Positions 25,476-33,122 of a stretch of 62,336 nucleotides of DNA are shown piece after piece (the stretch's first letter is position 1; every line of letters starts with the position of its first letter). Position numbers and translations under genes: made by a program. Below the pieces are notes generated by a model, which saw only the letters and a program-made list of their open reading frames with translations, did no database searches and was not told the DNA's origin. Source of the stretch: Bacteroidota bacterium (lineage in GTDB: Bacteria > Bacteroidota > Bacteroidia > Bacteroidales > BM520); NCBI GenBank assembly GCA_002748065.1, contig PDRJ01000015.1:1-62336 (forward strand), given 5' to 3'.

Positions 25476-27602
25476 ATGAAAAGGAATATAATGTTAAGCC
25501 TGTTAATCTTATCGCTTATGATGATGTCGTGTCTTTCACAGAGGGAGCGTCCCGCTTATCCTGAAACGAGGAAGGGGGATGTGGTGGATGAGTATTTTGG
25601 TCATAAGGTAGCAGATCCGTATCGTTGGCTTGAGGATGATCGGTCGGAAGAGACCGCAGAGTGGGTGCGTGCCCAAAACGAGGTGACGTTTGGCTACCTT
25701 CATGCCATTGAGGGACGAAAAGCTATCAAAGACCGTCTTATGGAGATATGGGATTACCCCAAGGTGGGAACTCCATGGAAATCGGGAGGTCGTTGGTTTG
25801 TGATGAAGAACTCCGGCCTTCAGAATCAATATGTGGTTTATCTTCTTGAAGATTATGATGATAGAGAAGGAGAGGTGCTGTTGGATCCCAATAAGTTATC
25901 GGAGGATGGAACGGTCTCCCTGGCGGGACTGCGGGTTTCTGAGGATGGGAAATACCTGGGTTATAGCATCTCTCGTGGAGGTTCCGACTGGAATGAAGTC
26001 TTTGTGATGGATATTGCCTCGCGCACACTGCTGGATGACCATATCCGTTGGATGAAGTTCTCCGGGATAACATGGTACAAAAATGGGTTCTTTTACAGCC
26101 GTTATCCGGAGCCTAAAGAGGGTGATGCGCTCAAAGGGGTCAATGAGAATAGCCGGGTCTATTATCATAAAATAGGAACCCCTCAGGAGAAGGATGTGTT
26201 GATCTATAAAGATGATATGCACCCGTTATGGGGTTTCAGCGTGGGCCTTACAGAGGATAAGGCGTATATGATTCTCTATACCAGTGAATCTACTTCGGGC
26301 AATGCGGTGGCTTTTCGGAAGACGAGCACCCGACGCGCCCAGTTTACTCCTATCGTAGAGGGGTTTGATCACGATTTTAGTGTGTTGGATATGATCGACG
26401 GGAAATTTTATGTGCTGACCAATGAGGGAGCGCCCAATTATCGGTTGGTGGCCATTGACCCCCGTAAGCCCGGTAAAGCCCACTGGAAAGAGATTATTCC
26501 GGAGAAGGAGGTGGTGCTGAGAGGGGTGCAACTTACCGGAGGGAAAATGTTTGCTTCCTATATGAAGGATGCTTACAGCAAAATAGAGGTGTATGAGTAT
26601 GATGGTACTTACCTCTACGACGTGAAGGTGGCCATCGGCTCAGTGGGCGGCTTTGGTGGAAAAAAAGAGGATAATATCACGTTTTATCGCTATACCTCCT
26701 ACACCACACCCTCTATTATCTATAAATACGATGTGGCAAAGAATGAGTCGGAGGAGTTCGACCGTTCCGCTATTCAGTTTGACAGTGATGCTTATGAGAC
26801 CAGGCAGGTGTTCTATACCAGCAAGGATGGTACCCGTGTTCCCATGTTTATTACCCATAAGAAGGGGTTAAAAATGAATGGGACGCATCCTACTCTGCTT
26901 TACGGTTATGGTGGATTTAACGTGAGCCTTACCCCGGGATTTCGGATCTCTGCCATCCCTCTGTTGGAAAATGGGGGTATATTTGTGGTAGCGAATCTGC
27001 GTGGCGGCGGCGAGTATGGCGAGGAGTGGCATAAGGCCGGAACGTTGATGAATAAGCAGCATGTATTCGACGACTTTATTGCCGCCGCCGAATACCTCAT
27101 CGCTGAAAAATATACCTCTCCCGAGAGGTTGGCTATCCAGGGGGGGTCCAACGGCGGACTGCTGATTGGCGCCGTAACGAACCAACGTCCTGATCTTTTC
27201 GCTGTGGCTCTGCCGGCGGTGGGCGTGATGGATATGCTTCGTTACCATAATTTCACCATTGGGCGTTACTGGGCTACCGACTATGGAACCTCCGAGGATA
27301 GTGAGGCGATGTTTAATTATCTGATGAGCTATTCGCCCTTGCACACGGTGAAGGAAGAGGTGGAGTATCCCGCCGTGTTGGTGACCACCGCTGATCATGA
27401 TGACAGGGTGGTGCCTGCCCACTCTTTCAAGTATATTGCGACGTTACAGGATACCTATAAGGGGGCGAATCCTGTGATGATCCGCATTGAGACTAAAGCT
27501 GGCCACGGTGCCGGAAAACCTACCGAGAAAATCATTGAGGAGATCGCTGATCAATACGCCTTTATCTTTGATAATATGGGGATTGAACCCTATGATCGTT
27601 AA
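25476..27602 (+). CDS. Prolyl oligopeptidase (S9A), probable lipoprotein
   Basis: 708 residues from the ATG at 25476; an in-frame ATG at 25452 would put eight extra residues before the signal sequence. The N-terminus ends in MMMSC, a plausible lipobox, so the enzyme is probably membrane-anchored in the periplasm. An N-terminal beta-propeller (about 60-430) is followed by the alpha/beta hydrolase domain with catalytic serine S558 in GGSNGG, aspartate within TADHDDRVVP and histidine H677 in KAGHGAGKP. It cleaves short peptides after proline. A MITE begins 3 nt after its stop codon. Confidence 0.92.
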   Translation: MKRNIMLSLLILSLMMMSCLSQRERPAYPETRKGDVVDEYFGHKVADPYRWLEDDRSEETAEWVRAQNEVTFGYLHAIEGRKAIKDRLMEIWDYPKVGTPWKSGGRWFVMKNSGLQNQYVVYLLEDYDDREGEVLLDPNKLSEDGTVSLAGLRVSEDGKYLGYSISRGGSDWNEVFVMDIASRTLLDDHIRWMKFSGITWYKNGFFYSRYPEPKEGDALKGVNENSRVYYHKIGTPQEKDVLIYKDDMHPLWGFSVGLTEDKAYMILYTSESTSGNAVAFRKTSTRRAQFTPIVEGFDHDFSVLDMIDGKFYVLTNEGAPNYRLVAIDPRKPGKAHWKEIIPEKEVVLRGVQLTGGKMFASYMKDAYSKIEVYEYDGTYLYDVKVAIGSVGGFGGKKEDNITFYRYTSYTTPSIIYKYDVAKNESEEFDRSAIQFDSDAYETRQVFYTSKDGTRVPMFITHKKGLKMNGTHPTLLYGYGGFNVSLTPGFRISAIPLLENGGIFVVANLRGGGEYGEEWHKAGTLMNKQHVFDDFIAAAEYLIAEKYTSPERLAIQGGSNGGLLIGAVTNQRPDLFAVALPAVGVMDMLRYHNFTIGRYWATDYGTSEDSEAMFNYLMSYSPLHTVKEEVEYPAVLVTTADHDDRVVPAHSFKYIATLQDTYKGANPVMIRIETKAGHGAGKPTEKIIEEIADQYAFIFDNMGIEPYDR

Positions 27603-27605
27603 TTA

Positions 27606-27753
27606 GAGTCTGTCTATAACGTCCGACTTCTTCGTGATGCTTGTCTTCCGGGGCATTTACCTCAGTAAATGCCCCTATTTCAGCCTTCGCAAGCTTCGAA
27701 TCCGAACGTTCTATACAGCCGCTGCTCAAAACGCTGATTTTATGGAGAGACAC
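27606..27753 (+). mobile_element. MITE copy 2, immediately after the prolyl oligopeptidase gene
   Basis: 148 bp with imperfect ~20-bp terminal inverted repeats: left GAGTCTGTCTATAACGTC, right (read inward) GTGTCTCTCCATAAAATC. The inside carries a hairpin, 11-bp stem GGGGCATTTAC (27650-27660) / GTAAATGCCCC (27665-27675), and the shared block ttcgcaagcttcgaa. Flanks are TAATTA and TAACCC, so no exact target duplication is left. It has no coding capacity. The right end joins directly to a RAYT fragment. Its hairpin may serve as a terminator for the upstream gene. Confidence 0.85.
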
Positions 27754-27756
27754 TAA

Positions 27757-28031
27757 CCCGTCTAAACCCATCTGTATCTCCATCAGAAGTTATTAAAACT
27801 AACGTTTCCAGATGGATAAATGAGCAAAAACTTATTGGGGGAAAAATCAGATGGAAGGATTTGCTGCATTTAGCGATACTCAATCACAAAGAGATGCGGT
27901 GGCAAGGTATATCATAAACTAACCGGAACATCATCGTAAGAAAGGATTCATGGAAGAGTATAAAACTCTTTTGGAGCCGTTTAATGTAAGTCATAGGGAG
28001 CCGTTTTTATTCGATGGGGCTGAATTAAGGT
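27757..28031 (+). pseudogene. RAYT (REP-associated tyrosine transposase) C-terminal fragment, copy A
   Basis: Translated pieces read SVSPSE, VIKTNVSRWINEQKLIGGKIRW and, after a frameshift, EGFAAFSDTQSQRDAVARYI, then EHHRKKGFMEEYKTLL. This is the C-terminal third of an IS200-like REP-associated transposase (Y1_Tnp, RAYT). The catalytic HUH part is absent. Defects seen: a frameshift at about 27853, an in-frame TAA where copy B has CAA (27920 region), and no normal stop, since the frame runs into a REP. The gene piece begins at the MITE end, so the MITE marks the break. Confidence 0.75.
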
Positions 28032-28048
28032 GTCGCCCCTACGGAGCT
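28032..28048 (+). repeat. REP palindrome 1
   Basis: GTCGCCCCTACGGAGCT; core GCCCC-TAC-GGAGC, 5-bp imperfect stem with a 3-nt loop. Confidence 0.75.
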
Positions 28049-28291
28049 GATGGTGTTTGGTATGGTGCTGTTATAAGGGCGTTGCCACGGGGAAGGGTGT
28101 TTTGTTCGGTATTGTGACGAACCTACCTCTCCTTCCGGGTCTTACCAGCTGTTAGCCTTTAGTTATTAGCCTTTGGCCTTTACTGGTTATCGCCTTCCCC
28201 ACTGCGTTATGAATTCCTTTTAAAACTCTATAAACCTCTAATTTTTAGATAATTATTAATTGCTAATTACTAATTCCTAATTGAAAAAAGG
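28032..28291 (+). repeat. ~260-bp direct repeat unit, copy 1
   Basis: Runs from REP 1 to REP 2. It is nearly identical over its whole length to 30121-30383 (only a few substitutions seen by eye). No ORF. Confidence 0.85.
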
Positions 28292-28309
28292 TATCGCTCC
28301 TACGGAGCT
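28292..28309 (+). repeat. REP palindrome 2
   Basis: TATCGCTCCTACGGAGCT, with stem GCTCC/GGAGC; begins a partial second unit that runs to about 28430. Confidence 0.75.
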
Positions 28310-28430
28310 GATGGTGTTTGGTATGATGCTGTTATAAGGGCGTTGCCACGGGGAAGGGTGCTTTGTTCGGTATTGTGACGAACCTACCTCTCCTTCCGGG
28401 TCTTACCAGCTGTTAGCCTTTAGCTTAGGT

Positions 28431-28606
28431 TAATGGCAACGTTCACAAAAAGTTGCTCCCCGTCTCCCATCTTTGGTCTTCCGACTTCCGTCTTCGGTCT
28501 TCCGTCCCTATAATTATTCCATTATCATATCGCCGCATTGTCATCTTATCACATTTAAAACAAAAATAATCCTGTGATTTTCAAATAATTAATAATTGCA
28601 AAAAGG
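28431..28606 (+). repeat. Tail repeat, copy 1 (unexpanded)
   Basis: Starts taatggcaacgt and carries the pyrimidine-rich cttccgacttccgtcttcgg string, then four or five degenerate octamers (attatcat, atcgccgc, attgtcat, cttatcac), then catttaaaacaaaaataatcc. The same flanks enclose the 40-octamer array at 30582-30901, so this is the unexpanded form. Confidence 0.8.
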
Positions 28607-28624
28607 TATCGCTCCTACCTGGCT
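28607..28624 (+). repeat. REP palindrome 3 (decayed)
   Basis: TATCGCTCCTACCTGGCT; the right arm has a substitution that weakens the stem. Confidence 0.6.
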
Positions 28625-28706
28625 AACAGCCAACATCCAACAGCTGGTACATCAGCTCTGGAGGAGTGGCATCTTTGTAACAGCACCATACCAAGCACCT
28701 CCAAAG

Positions 28707-28723
28707 AGCCCCGTAGGGGCGGC
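28707..28723 (-). repeat. REP palindrome 4, reverse orientation
   Basis: Reads AGCCCCGTAGGGGCGGC on the plus strand; perfect 5-bp GCCCC/GGGGC stem. It is followed by ctttgtaac, as in the forward copies. Confidence 0.75.
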
Positions 28724-28758
28724 ACCTTTGTAACAGGGATGCCCCCTCCTTCCCCCAA

Positions 28759-28775
28759 AGCCCCGTAGGGGCGAC
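28759..28775 (-). repeat. REP palindrome 5, reverse orientation
   Basis: AGCCCCGTAGGGGCGAC on the plus strand, 18 bp before the RAYT N-terminal fragment. Confidence 0.75.
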
Positions 28776-28792
28776 ACTAAACAAAGAACGAT

Positions 28793-28888
28793 ATGGCTAA
28801 TACCTACAAACGATACCTGCAAACCGTATTTGTGGTAAAAAGCAGAGAAAACTTCATTCATGAGCGTATCCGTGAAAAGCAGAAAAGT
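28793..28888 (+). pseudogene. RAYT N-terminal fragment
   Basis: About 32 codons starting MANTYKRYLQTVFVVKSREN, the typical first strand and helix of IS200-like REP-associated transposases. The frame then leaves the family and runs into REP 6, losing the HUH and catalytic tyrosine parts. The fragment is bracketed by reverse REPs (4, 5) on the left and a forward REP (6) on the right, the usual inverted REP arrangement around RAYT genes. Confidence 0.7.
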
Positions 28889-28918
28889 ACATCTGTGGTA
28901 TGGTGCTGTTACAAAGGT

Positions 28919-28935
28919 TTCGCCCCTCTGGGGCT
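28919..28935 (+). repeat. REP palindrome 6
   Basis: TTCGCCCCTCTGGGGCT; perfect 5-bp stem with loop TCT. Confidence 0.7.
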
Positions 28936-28987
28936 TATCGGCTGTTGGCTGTTGGGGCCTTGCTACAGGGAATATTTTACCGTGAGG

Positions 28988-29018
28988 GTTGTGTGTTGCT
29001 TTGAATACCTTACTTTTG
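28988..29018 (+). promoter_or_regulatory. Promoter of rnpB
   Basis: GTTG (28988-28991, one base off TTTG), a 19-nt spacer and TACTTTTG (29011-29018). The RNA would begin within a few nt of 29021, where the P1 stem starts. Confidence 0.7.
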
Positions 29019-29020
29019 CG

Positions 29021-29387
29021 GAGGAAACCGGTCATCCTGTCGCATCGAAGCATTTCGGTGAGGAAAGTCGGGACACGATAGAGCACCATACTTCCTAACG
29101 GGAAGGTTCCGGGCAACCGGAAACAGCGAGTGCCACAGAAAATTACCGCCCCTCTTAAGGGGTAAGGGTGAAAACGTGAGGTAAGAGCTCACGCGGAGGG
29201 GTGGTGACACGCCTCCGGGGTAAACCTTATGGCGTGAAAGGCCATGTATACCGGGAATCCGCTACGTGCGGATAAGGGCTGCTCGTCTGAGCCCGGGGGG
29301 TAGGCCGTTAGAGGCTGCGGGTGACCGTAGTTCGAGATAAATGACAGGACACGACAGAATCCCGCTTATCGGCCGGTTTCCTTTTTT
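29021..29387 (+). ncRNA. rnpB: RNase P RNA (bacterial type A)
   Basis: About 365 nt. The 5' end ggaaaccgg pairs with ccggtttcc at 29372-29381 to form P1. The universally conserved gaggaaagtc at about 29050 (start of P4/CR-I) and the 3' acgacagaat-cccgcttat at about 29350-29369 are present, along with the internal ggtaagg and gtgaccgtag type loops. It is the catalytic RNA that trims the 5' leader of tRNA precursors. The run of T after P1 (29382-29387) can end transcription. It sits between two arms of a duplicated repeat mosaic. Confidence 0.95.
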
Positions 29388-29439
29388 GTTTTTTAGATAG
29401 CTAAACCCTGTCCCTACAAATCCCTCCAAACCATTAATC

Positions 29440-29611
29440 GTATTCGTCTATAACGTCCGACTTCTTTGTGATGCTTGTCTGTCAAAGGGGTATTTCGGCT
29501 TTGCGCAATACAATTGCATTTACCTCAGTCCCCTATTTTAGTCTTCGCAAGCTTCGAATTCGAACGTTCTATACAGCCGCTGCTCAAAACGCTGACTTTA
29601 TGGAGAGACAC
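29440..29611 (+). mobile_element. MITE copy 3, with insertion and decayed left end
   Basis: 172 bp. The first ~10 bases differ from the consensus left repeat (tattcgtctataacg); the right end ggagagacac is intact. An extra segment of about 25 bp sits in the middle around the former hairpin. The palindrome TTCGAATTCGAA is present. The right flank is the same RAYT fragment as in copy 2, so MITE and RAYT piece were duplicated together. Confidence 0.8.
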
Positions 29612-29614
29612 TAA

Positions 29615-29898
29615 CCCGTCTAAACCCATCTGTATCTCCATCAGAAATAGCAAGAGTCATTAAAACTAACGTTTCCAGATGGATAAATGAGCAAAAACTT
29701 GTTGGGGGAAAAATCAGATGGAAGGATTTGCTGCATCTAGCGATACTCAATCACAAAGAGATGCGGTGGCAAGGTATATCATAAACCAACCGGAACATTA
29801 TCGTAAGAAAGGATTCATGGAGGAGTATAAAACTCTTTTGGAGCAGTTTAATGTAAGTCATAGGGAGCCGTTTTTATTCGATGCGGCTGAATTAAGGT
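29615..29898 (+). pseudogene. RAYT C-terminal fragment, copy B
   Basis: A slightly more complete version of copy A: SPSEIARVIKTNV is preserved where copy A lost three codons, and CAA is kept where copy A has a stop. It shares the frameshift after GGKIRW with copy A, so the gene was already broken when the two were duplicated. The frame then reads EGFAASSDTQSQRDAVARYI and EYKTLLEQFNV before entering REP 7. Short overlapping ORFs here are remnants, not genes. Confidence 0.75.
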
Positions 29899-29915
29899 GT
29901 CGCCCCTACGGGGCT
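29899..29915 (+). repeat. REP palindrome 7
   Basis: GTCGCCCCTACGGGGCT, the perfect consensus. Confidence 0.8.
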
Positions 29916-29953
29916 TTAGGGGGAGGAGGAAGAGATATCGCTGTTACAAGGGT

Positions 29954-29970
29954 GTCGCTCCTCCGGAGCT
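29954..29970 (+). repeat. REP palindrome 8
   Basis: GTCGCTCCTCCGGAGCT, stem GCTCC/GGAGC. It leads into the second half of a ~260-bp unit up to 30120. Confidence 0.75.
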
Positions 29971-30120
29971 TACTGGCTGTTAGCCTTTAGTTATTAGCCT
30001 TTGGTCTTTACTGGTTATCGCCTTCCCCACTGCGTTATGAATTCCTTTCAAAACTCTATAAACCTCTAATTTTTAGATAATTGTTAATTGCTAATTGCCA
30101 ATTCCTAATTGAAAAAAAGG

Positions 30121-30138
30121 TATCGCCCCTACGGGGCT
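30121..30138 (+). repeat. REP palindrome 9
   Basis: TATCGCCCCTACGGGGCT with a perfect stem. Confidence 0.8.
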
Positions 30139-30383
30139 GATGGTGTTTGGTATGGTGCTGTTATAAGGGCGTTGCCACGGGGAAGGGTGCTTTGTTCGGT
30201 ATTGTGACGAACCTACCTCTCCTTCCGGGTCTTACCAGCTGTTAGCCTTTAGTTATTAGCCTTTGGCTTTTACTGGTTATCGCCTTCCCCACTGCGTTAT
30301 GAATTTCTTTTAAAACTCTATAAACCTCTAATTTTTAGATAATTATTAATTGCTAATTACTAATTCCTAATTGAAAAAAAGGT
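30121..30383 (+). repeat. ~260-bp direct repeat unit, copy 2
   Basis: Near-identical to 28032-28291, which implies a recent duplication or ongoing gene conversion across rnpB. Confidence 0.85.
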
Positions 30384-30400
30384 GTCGCCCCTACAGGGCT
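30384..30400 (+). repeat. REP palindrome 10
   Basis: GTCGCCCCTACAGGGCT, one mismatch in the stem. Confidence 0.7.
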
Positions 30401-30435
30401 TTGTGGTGTGGTGGAGGGGTGCACTGTTACAAAGG

Positions 30436-30453
30436 TATCGCTCCTACGGGGCT
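30436..30453 (+). repeat. REP palindrome 11
   Basis: TATCGCTCCTACGGGGCT with one G-T pair in the stem. Confidence 0.7.
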
Positions 30454-30581
30454 GATGTACCGGTTGTTGGCTTTTAGCCTTTAGCTTGGATTAATGGCAA
30501 CGTCCACAAAAAGTTGCTCCCCGTCTCCCCTCTTTGGTCTTCCGACTTCCGTCTTCGGTCTTCCGTCCCTATAATCATTCC

Positions 30582-30901
30582 ATTACCACATTATCACATT
30601 ATCGTATTACCACATTACCACATTATCACATTATCACATTATCGTATTACCACATTACCACATTATCACATTACCACATTATCACATTATCACATTATCA
30701 CATTATCGTATTACCACATTACCACATTACCACATTACCACATTACCACATTACCACATTACCGCATTATCACATTATCGTATTACCACATTACCACATT
30801 ACCACATTATCACATTACCACATTATCACATTATCACATTATCGTATTACCACATTACCGCATTATCACATTACCGCATTACCACATTATCACATTATCA
30901 C
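30582..30901. repeat. Octamer array, exactly 40 units of 8 bp
   Basis: 320 bp without any indel. Only four unit types occur: attaccac (18), attatcac (14), attatcgt (5) and attaccgc (3). The attatcgt unit is always followed by attaccac. The array sits in the tail repeat at the place where the left arm has only a few degenerate octamers. Because 8 is not a multiple of 3, the long His/Tyr/Ile/Thr/Leu ORFs over it are artefacts. It is not a CRISPR: there are no separate spacers. Confidence 0.95.
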
Positions 30902-30940
30902 ATTTAAAACAAAAATAATCCTATGATTTTCAAATAATTA

Positions 30941-32089
30941 CTAATCGTCAATAAACACTTCCAAGGCGCCGTAGCCATACTTCTGGAAGGAGGCGTTGCC
31001 ATATTCAAAGTCGGGATAGTTCCTCTTAAGATAATCAATGATTGCATCCCGAAGTACGCCATTGCCGATGCCGTGAATGAAGATCACCTTTTGGTAGGCC
31101 TTGGCGATGGCATTCTCCAATGCCCGCTGAAAATAGCCCATCTGGTAACGGAGAATCTCTTCCCTCTTCATGCGCCCATAGTCGGTTTTTAAAGCGGAGA
31201 TATGAAGATCCACCTCGGCCACATCCTGTTCGATGGCATGCTGTTCAATAAGGGATTTCTCGACCTGTGGTTGTGCTTGTTTTATCGCTGGTTTTTTCTC
31301 TACCGGGGCTGGTTTTTTCCATTCTTCCTCTATCACCGGCTGGTGAGCAATCTCCCCCAGCAGGTAGACGAAGGCCTTTTCTCCAACGAAGAAGGCTTCT
31401 CGGTAACTATCTGTTTTGTAAAAGCGTACCCCTTGAATGCGAAAGGTGGCTGTTAGCGGTTCTAAAATCTTGTCCTGCTTGTTTTTATGGAAAAGTACCT
31501 GCACAACGCCGAAAGACCATTCGTTAAGCTGCTCGCGGTCAATACGGTCCAAATGGATTTTTGAGGAGGCCTCCAGGGTGTCATAGCTTCGTCCCTGATA
31601 GCCGATCGTTGAACTTTTGAGAAAGAGACTGAAAAGTATGTCTGATTCCGTATGGTTGACAAGGTAAATATTCAGGCTTCCACTGATAAGATATTGCTGG
31701 TCTTCAGGGACAAACGAGAGATAAACCCCTTTCCGGAAACTGGAGTCATTGATACGATAGGGGATGGGGCTCTTGCGTGTAGGCTGTGGCGCGACGGGAG
31801 GCGGGGGTGTCGCAGGCGTTGTACACTGCTCCTGTGGAGAGGGGGCTTTGCGTTGCGCCTCCTTCCGGGAGGCTGCTACCGGAACATCCAAGTCCACCTC
31901 ATAATGCTCTCCAAAATAGCGACCCAGGGGCGAGTCATTATCCACCTTTACCAGGTCTTTTACCAAAGTGGGAATCTCAAACCCCTCTTCAATGGCCACA
32001 TTCACCATCTCCGGAGAGAGGATTTTGCTCACTCTTCCTCCCCCCTCCTGGTTGAGAAACTTTACCGTATCACCTACTCTTAATTTCAT
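30941..32089 (-). CDS. DUF2027 and Smr-domain protein
   Basis: 382 residues. The N-terminal KOW-like segment MKLRVGDTVKFLNQEGGG and GFEIPTLVKDLV, then a proline-rich linker (about 85-120) and a central beta domain, belong to DUF2027 of Bacteroidota. The C-terminal 80 residues are a Smr (MutS2 C-terminal) domain with VDLHIS, the nuclease-type motif FIHGIGNGVLR and a final YGYGALEV. Smr domains cut RNA or branched DNA; the LDxH/HGxG residues are present in the form DLH and HGIG. It is probably cytoplasmic. A MITE lies between the gene and its probable promoter. Confidence 0.88.
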   Translation of the reverse strand: MKLRVGDTVKFLNQEGGGRVSKILSPEMVNVAIEEGFEIPTLVKDLVKVDNDSPLGRYFGEHYEVDLDVPVAASRKEAQRKAPSPQEQCTTPATPPPPVAPQPTRKSPIPYRINDSSFRKGVYLSFVPEDQQYLISGSLNIYLVNHTESDILFSLFLKSSTIGYQGRSYDTLEASSKIHLDRIDREQLNEWSFGVVQVLFHKNKQDKILEPLTATFRIQGVRFYKTDSYREAFFVGEKAFVYLLGEIAHQPVIEEEWKKPAPVEKKPAIKQAQPQVEKSLIEQHAIEQDVAEVDLHISALKTDYGRMKREEILRYQMGYFQRALENAIAKAYQKVIFIHGIGNGVLRDAIIDYLKRNYPDFEYGNASFQKYGYGALEVFIDD

Positions 32090-32110
32090 AATTTCCGTAT
32101 CCTCTATTTA

Positions 32111-32261
32111 GTGTCTGTCCATAAAGTCAGCGTTGTGAGAAGAGGCTGTCTAGAAAGTTCGAATTCGAGGCTTGCGAAGGCTGAAAAATGGGAGTTTACC
32201 AGGGTAAATGACCATTTTGAAGACAAGCGTAACGAAGAAGTCGGACTTTATAGACGGACTC
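32111..32261 (-). mobile_element. MITE copy 4, complete, with 6-bp target duplication
   Basis: 151 bp from GTGTCTGTCCATAAAGTC to the inverted GACTTTATAGACGGACTC. It is bounded by the direct repeat TATTTA at 32105-32110 and 32262-32267, a clean target-site duplication. It carries the ttcgaattcga palindrome and has no ORF. It lies in the 5' region of the DUF2027-Smr gene. Confidence 0.9.
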
Positions 32262-32273
32262 TATTTAGCGTCA

Positions 32274-32281
32274 CAAAGGTA
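32274..32281 (-). promoter_or_regulatory. -7 box that probably serves the DUF2027-Smr gene
   Basis: TACCTTTG on the minus strand, just beyond the MITE. A transcript from here would carry the whole MITE in its ~180-nt leader. The site overlaps the palindrome AAAGGTAACCTTT (about 32275-32287). Confidence 0.4.
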
Positions 32282-32333
32282 ACCTTTATCCCCTGCTCTC
32301 GGAAGAGATCGGGATTTATTGTGAAAAAAATTG

Positions 32334-32341
32334 TACCTTTG
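32334..32341 (+). promoter_or_regulatory. -7 box of the MbnP-like gene
   Basis: TACCTTTG, 31 nt before the ATG at 32373. The in-frame TTG at 32331 lies in this box and is therefore not the start. Confidence 0.5.
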
Positions 32342-32372
32342 TTCCCCGTTTTTACTAATAGGCCGTGAAAAT

Positions 32373-33122
32373 ATGAGAAAATTATTATTCGGTATGCTCG
32401 CAATAGTACTATTAGCAGGAGCTTCATGTACTAAGAGAGAGGAAGGACATGGCTTCGTAACGTTGAAGTTTGTCCAAACAGACTTGAAATACTTTATTTC
32501 CAACATTGCGTTAGAGAAATCGGATGGTTCCATTGTCTCCCTTTTTAGGGAGCGAAAAGCCTACTACATAGACCATCGGATTCCCCAAACGTTGACCTTT
32601 GAACTTCCTGATAGCGTGCCCTGTGGGGTGTACAAAGGGATCTCTTTTACCTTTGGTCTGGAAGAGGCCATCAATACGCCTCTTCTTTTTCCCACTCCCC
32701 CGGAGTGTTATATGCAAACCCCTGATGAGCTTGGGGGAGGGTATAACTATTTGCAGATGAATGGGAAATATGCCGGTTCATTTATCGGTCAAAAGAGGGA
32801 TTATAACTTCTATCTTGGAATGGGAGTTATCCGCCCCTCTTCCGGGTTGGGTTCTGATGAAACCACCTTTGTGCATAACAATTTTGAGGTGGAAATTCAT
32901 GATATCAAGTTTGAGATGGACCAAGGCGAGGAGGTCGTGGTATCAGTGGTAATGGAGGTTAATAATTGGTTCCATGATCCGCATTTGTGGGATTTCCATC
33001 GTATTGGTGGTAATATCTCCGGTAAACAGGATGCACAACTCATGGCTCGGGAGAATGGGCACGATGTCTTCTCTGCCTATGTGGAATCTGCTACGACTAC
33101 CACGGCAGTAGAGAATAACTAG
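32373..33122 (+). CDS. MbnP-like periplasmic lipoprotein
   Basis: 249 residues from ATG 32373. A signal peptide with a possible lipobox ends at GASC (C19). Motifs of the MbnP family (copper-related proteins named after methanobactin loci) are visible: DLKYFISNIAL (about 33-43), GVYKGISFTFGLEE, a middle LQMNGKYAGSF, and the C-terminal VNNWFHDPHLWDF with GGNISGKQDAQ and MARENGHDVFS. The family is thought to bind copper or haem through such His and Trp residues. The stop codon TAG is made of TA from the target duplication plus the first G of a MITE, so the last residues may be altered. Confidence 0.75.
   Translation: MRKLLFGMLAIVLLAGASCTKREEGHGFVTLKFVQTDLKYFISNIALEKSDGSIVSLFRERKAYYIDHRIPQTLTFELPDSVPCGVYKGISFTFGLEEAINTPLLFPTPPECYMQTPDELGGGYNYLQMNGKYAGSFIGQKRDYNFYLGMGVIRPSSGLGSDETTFVHNNFEVEIHDIKFEMDQGEEVVVSVVMEVNNWFHDPHLWDFHRIGGNISGKQDAQLMARENGHDVFSAYVESATTTTAVENN

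Larger units (their letters stand above)
27606..28620 (+). repeat. Left arm of the duplicated repeat mosaic
   Basis: Order: MITE, RAYT C-terminal fragment, REP, ~260-bp unit, REP, partial unit, pyrimidine-rich tail, short degenerate octamer run (about 28520-28556), the string catttaaaacaaaaataatcc, then a REP. The same order recurs at 29440-30950 in the same direction, with high identity. rnpB lies between the two arms. Confidence 0.85.
29440..30950 (+). repeat. Right arm of the duplicated repeat mosaic
   Basis: Same order as 27606-28620: MITE, RAYT C-terminal fragment, REP, units, tail. The differences are an extra REP pair and an octamer run expanded to 40 units. Ends next to the stop of the DUF2027-Smr gene. 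Confidence 0.85.

Noticed and set aside
27700..27715. String cttcgaatccgaacg that looks like a tRNA T-loop
   Set aside because: It is part of the MITE, occurs in several copies, and no acceptor or anticodon arm can be folded.
28652..29116. Minus-strand ORF of 154 residues over the rnpB start
   Set aside because: It covers REPs, the RAYT fragment and the P1 region of rnpB; no family resemblance.
29475..29663. 62-residue ORF over MITE copy 3
   Set aside because: It lies inside the MITE and RAYT junction, with no similarity to any family and no counterpart in the other MITE copies.
30582..30901. Possible CRISPR array
   Set aside because: The units are 8 bp and contiguous with no unique spacers; no cas gene is in the window.
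30514..30926. Two overlapping 130-residue ORFs rich in His, Tyr, Ile, Thr
   Set aside because: They are translations of the octamer array, whose period of 8 keeps two frames free of stops. No start context or coding signal.
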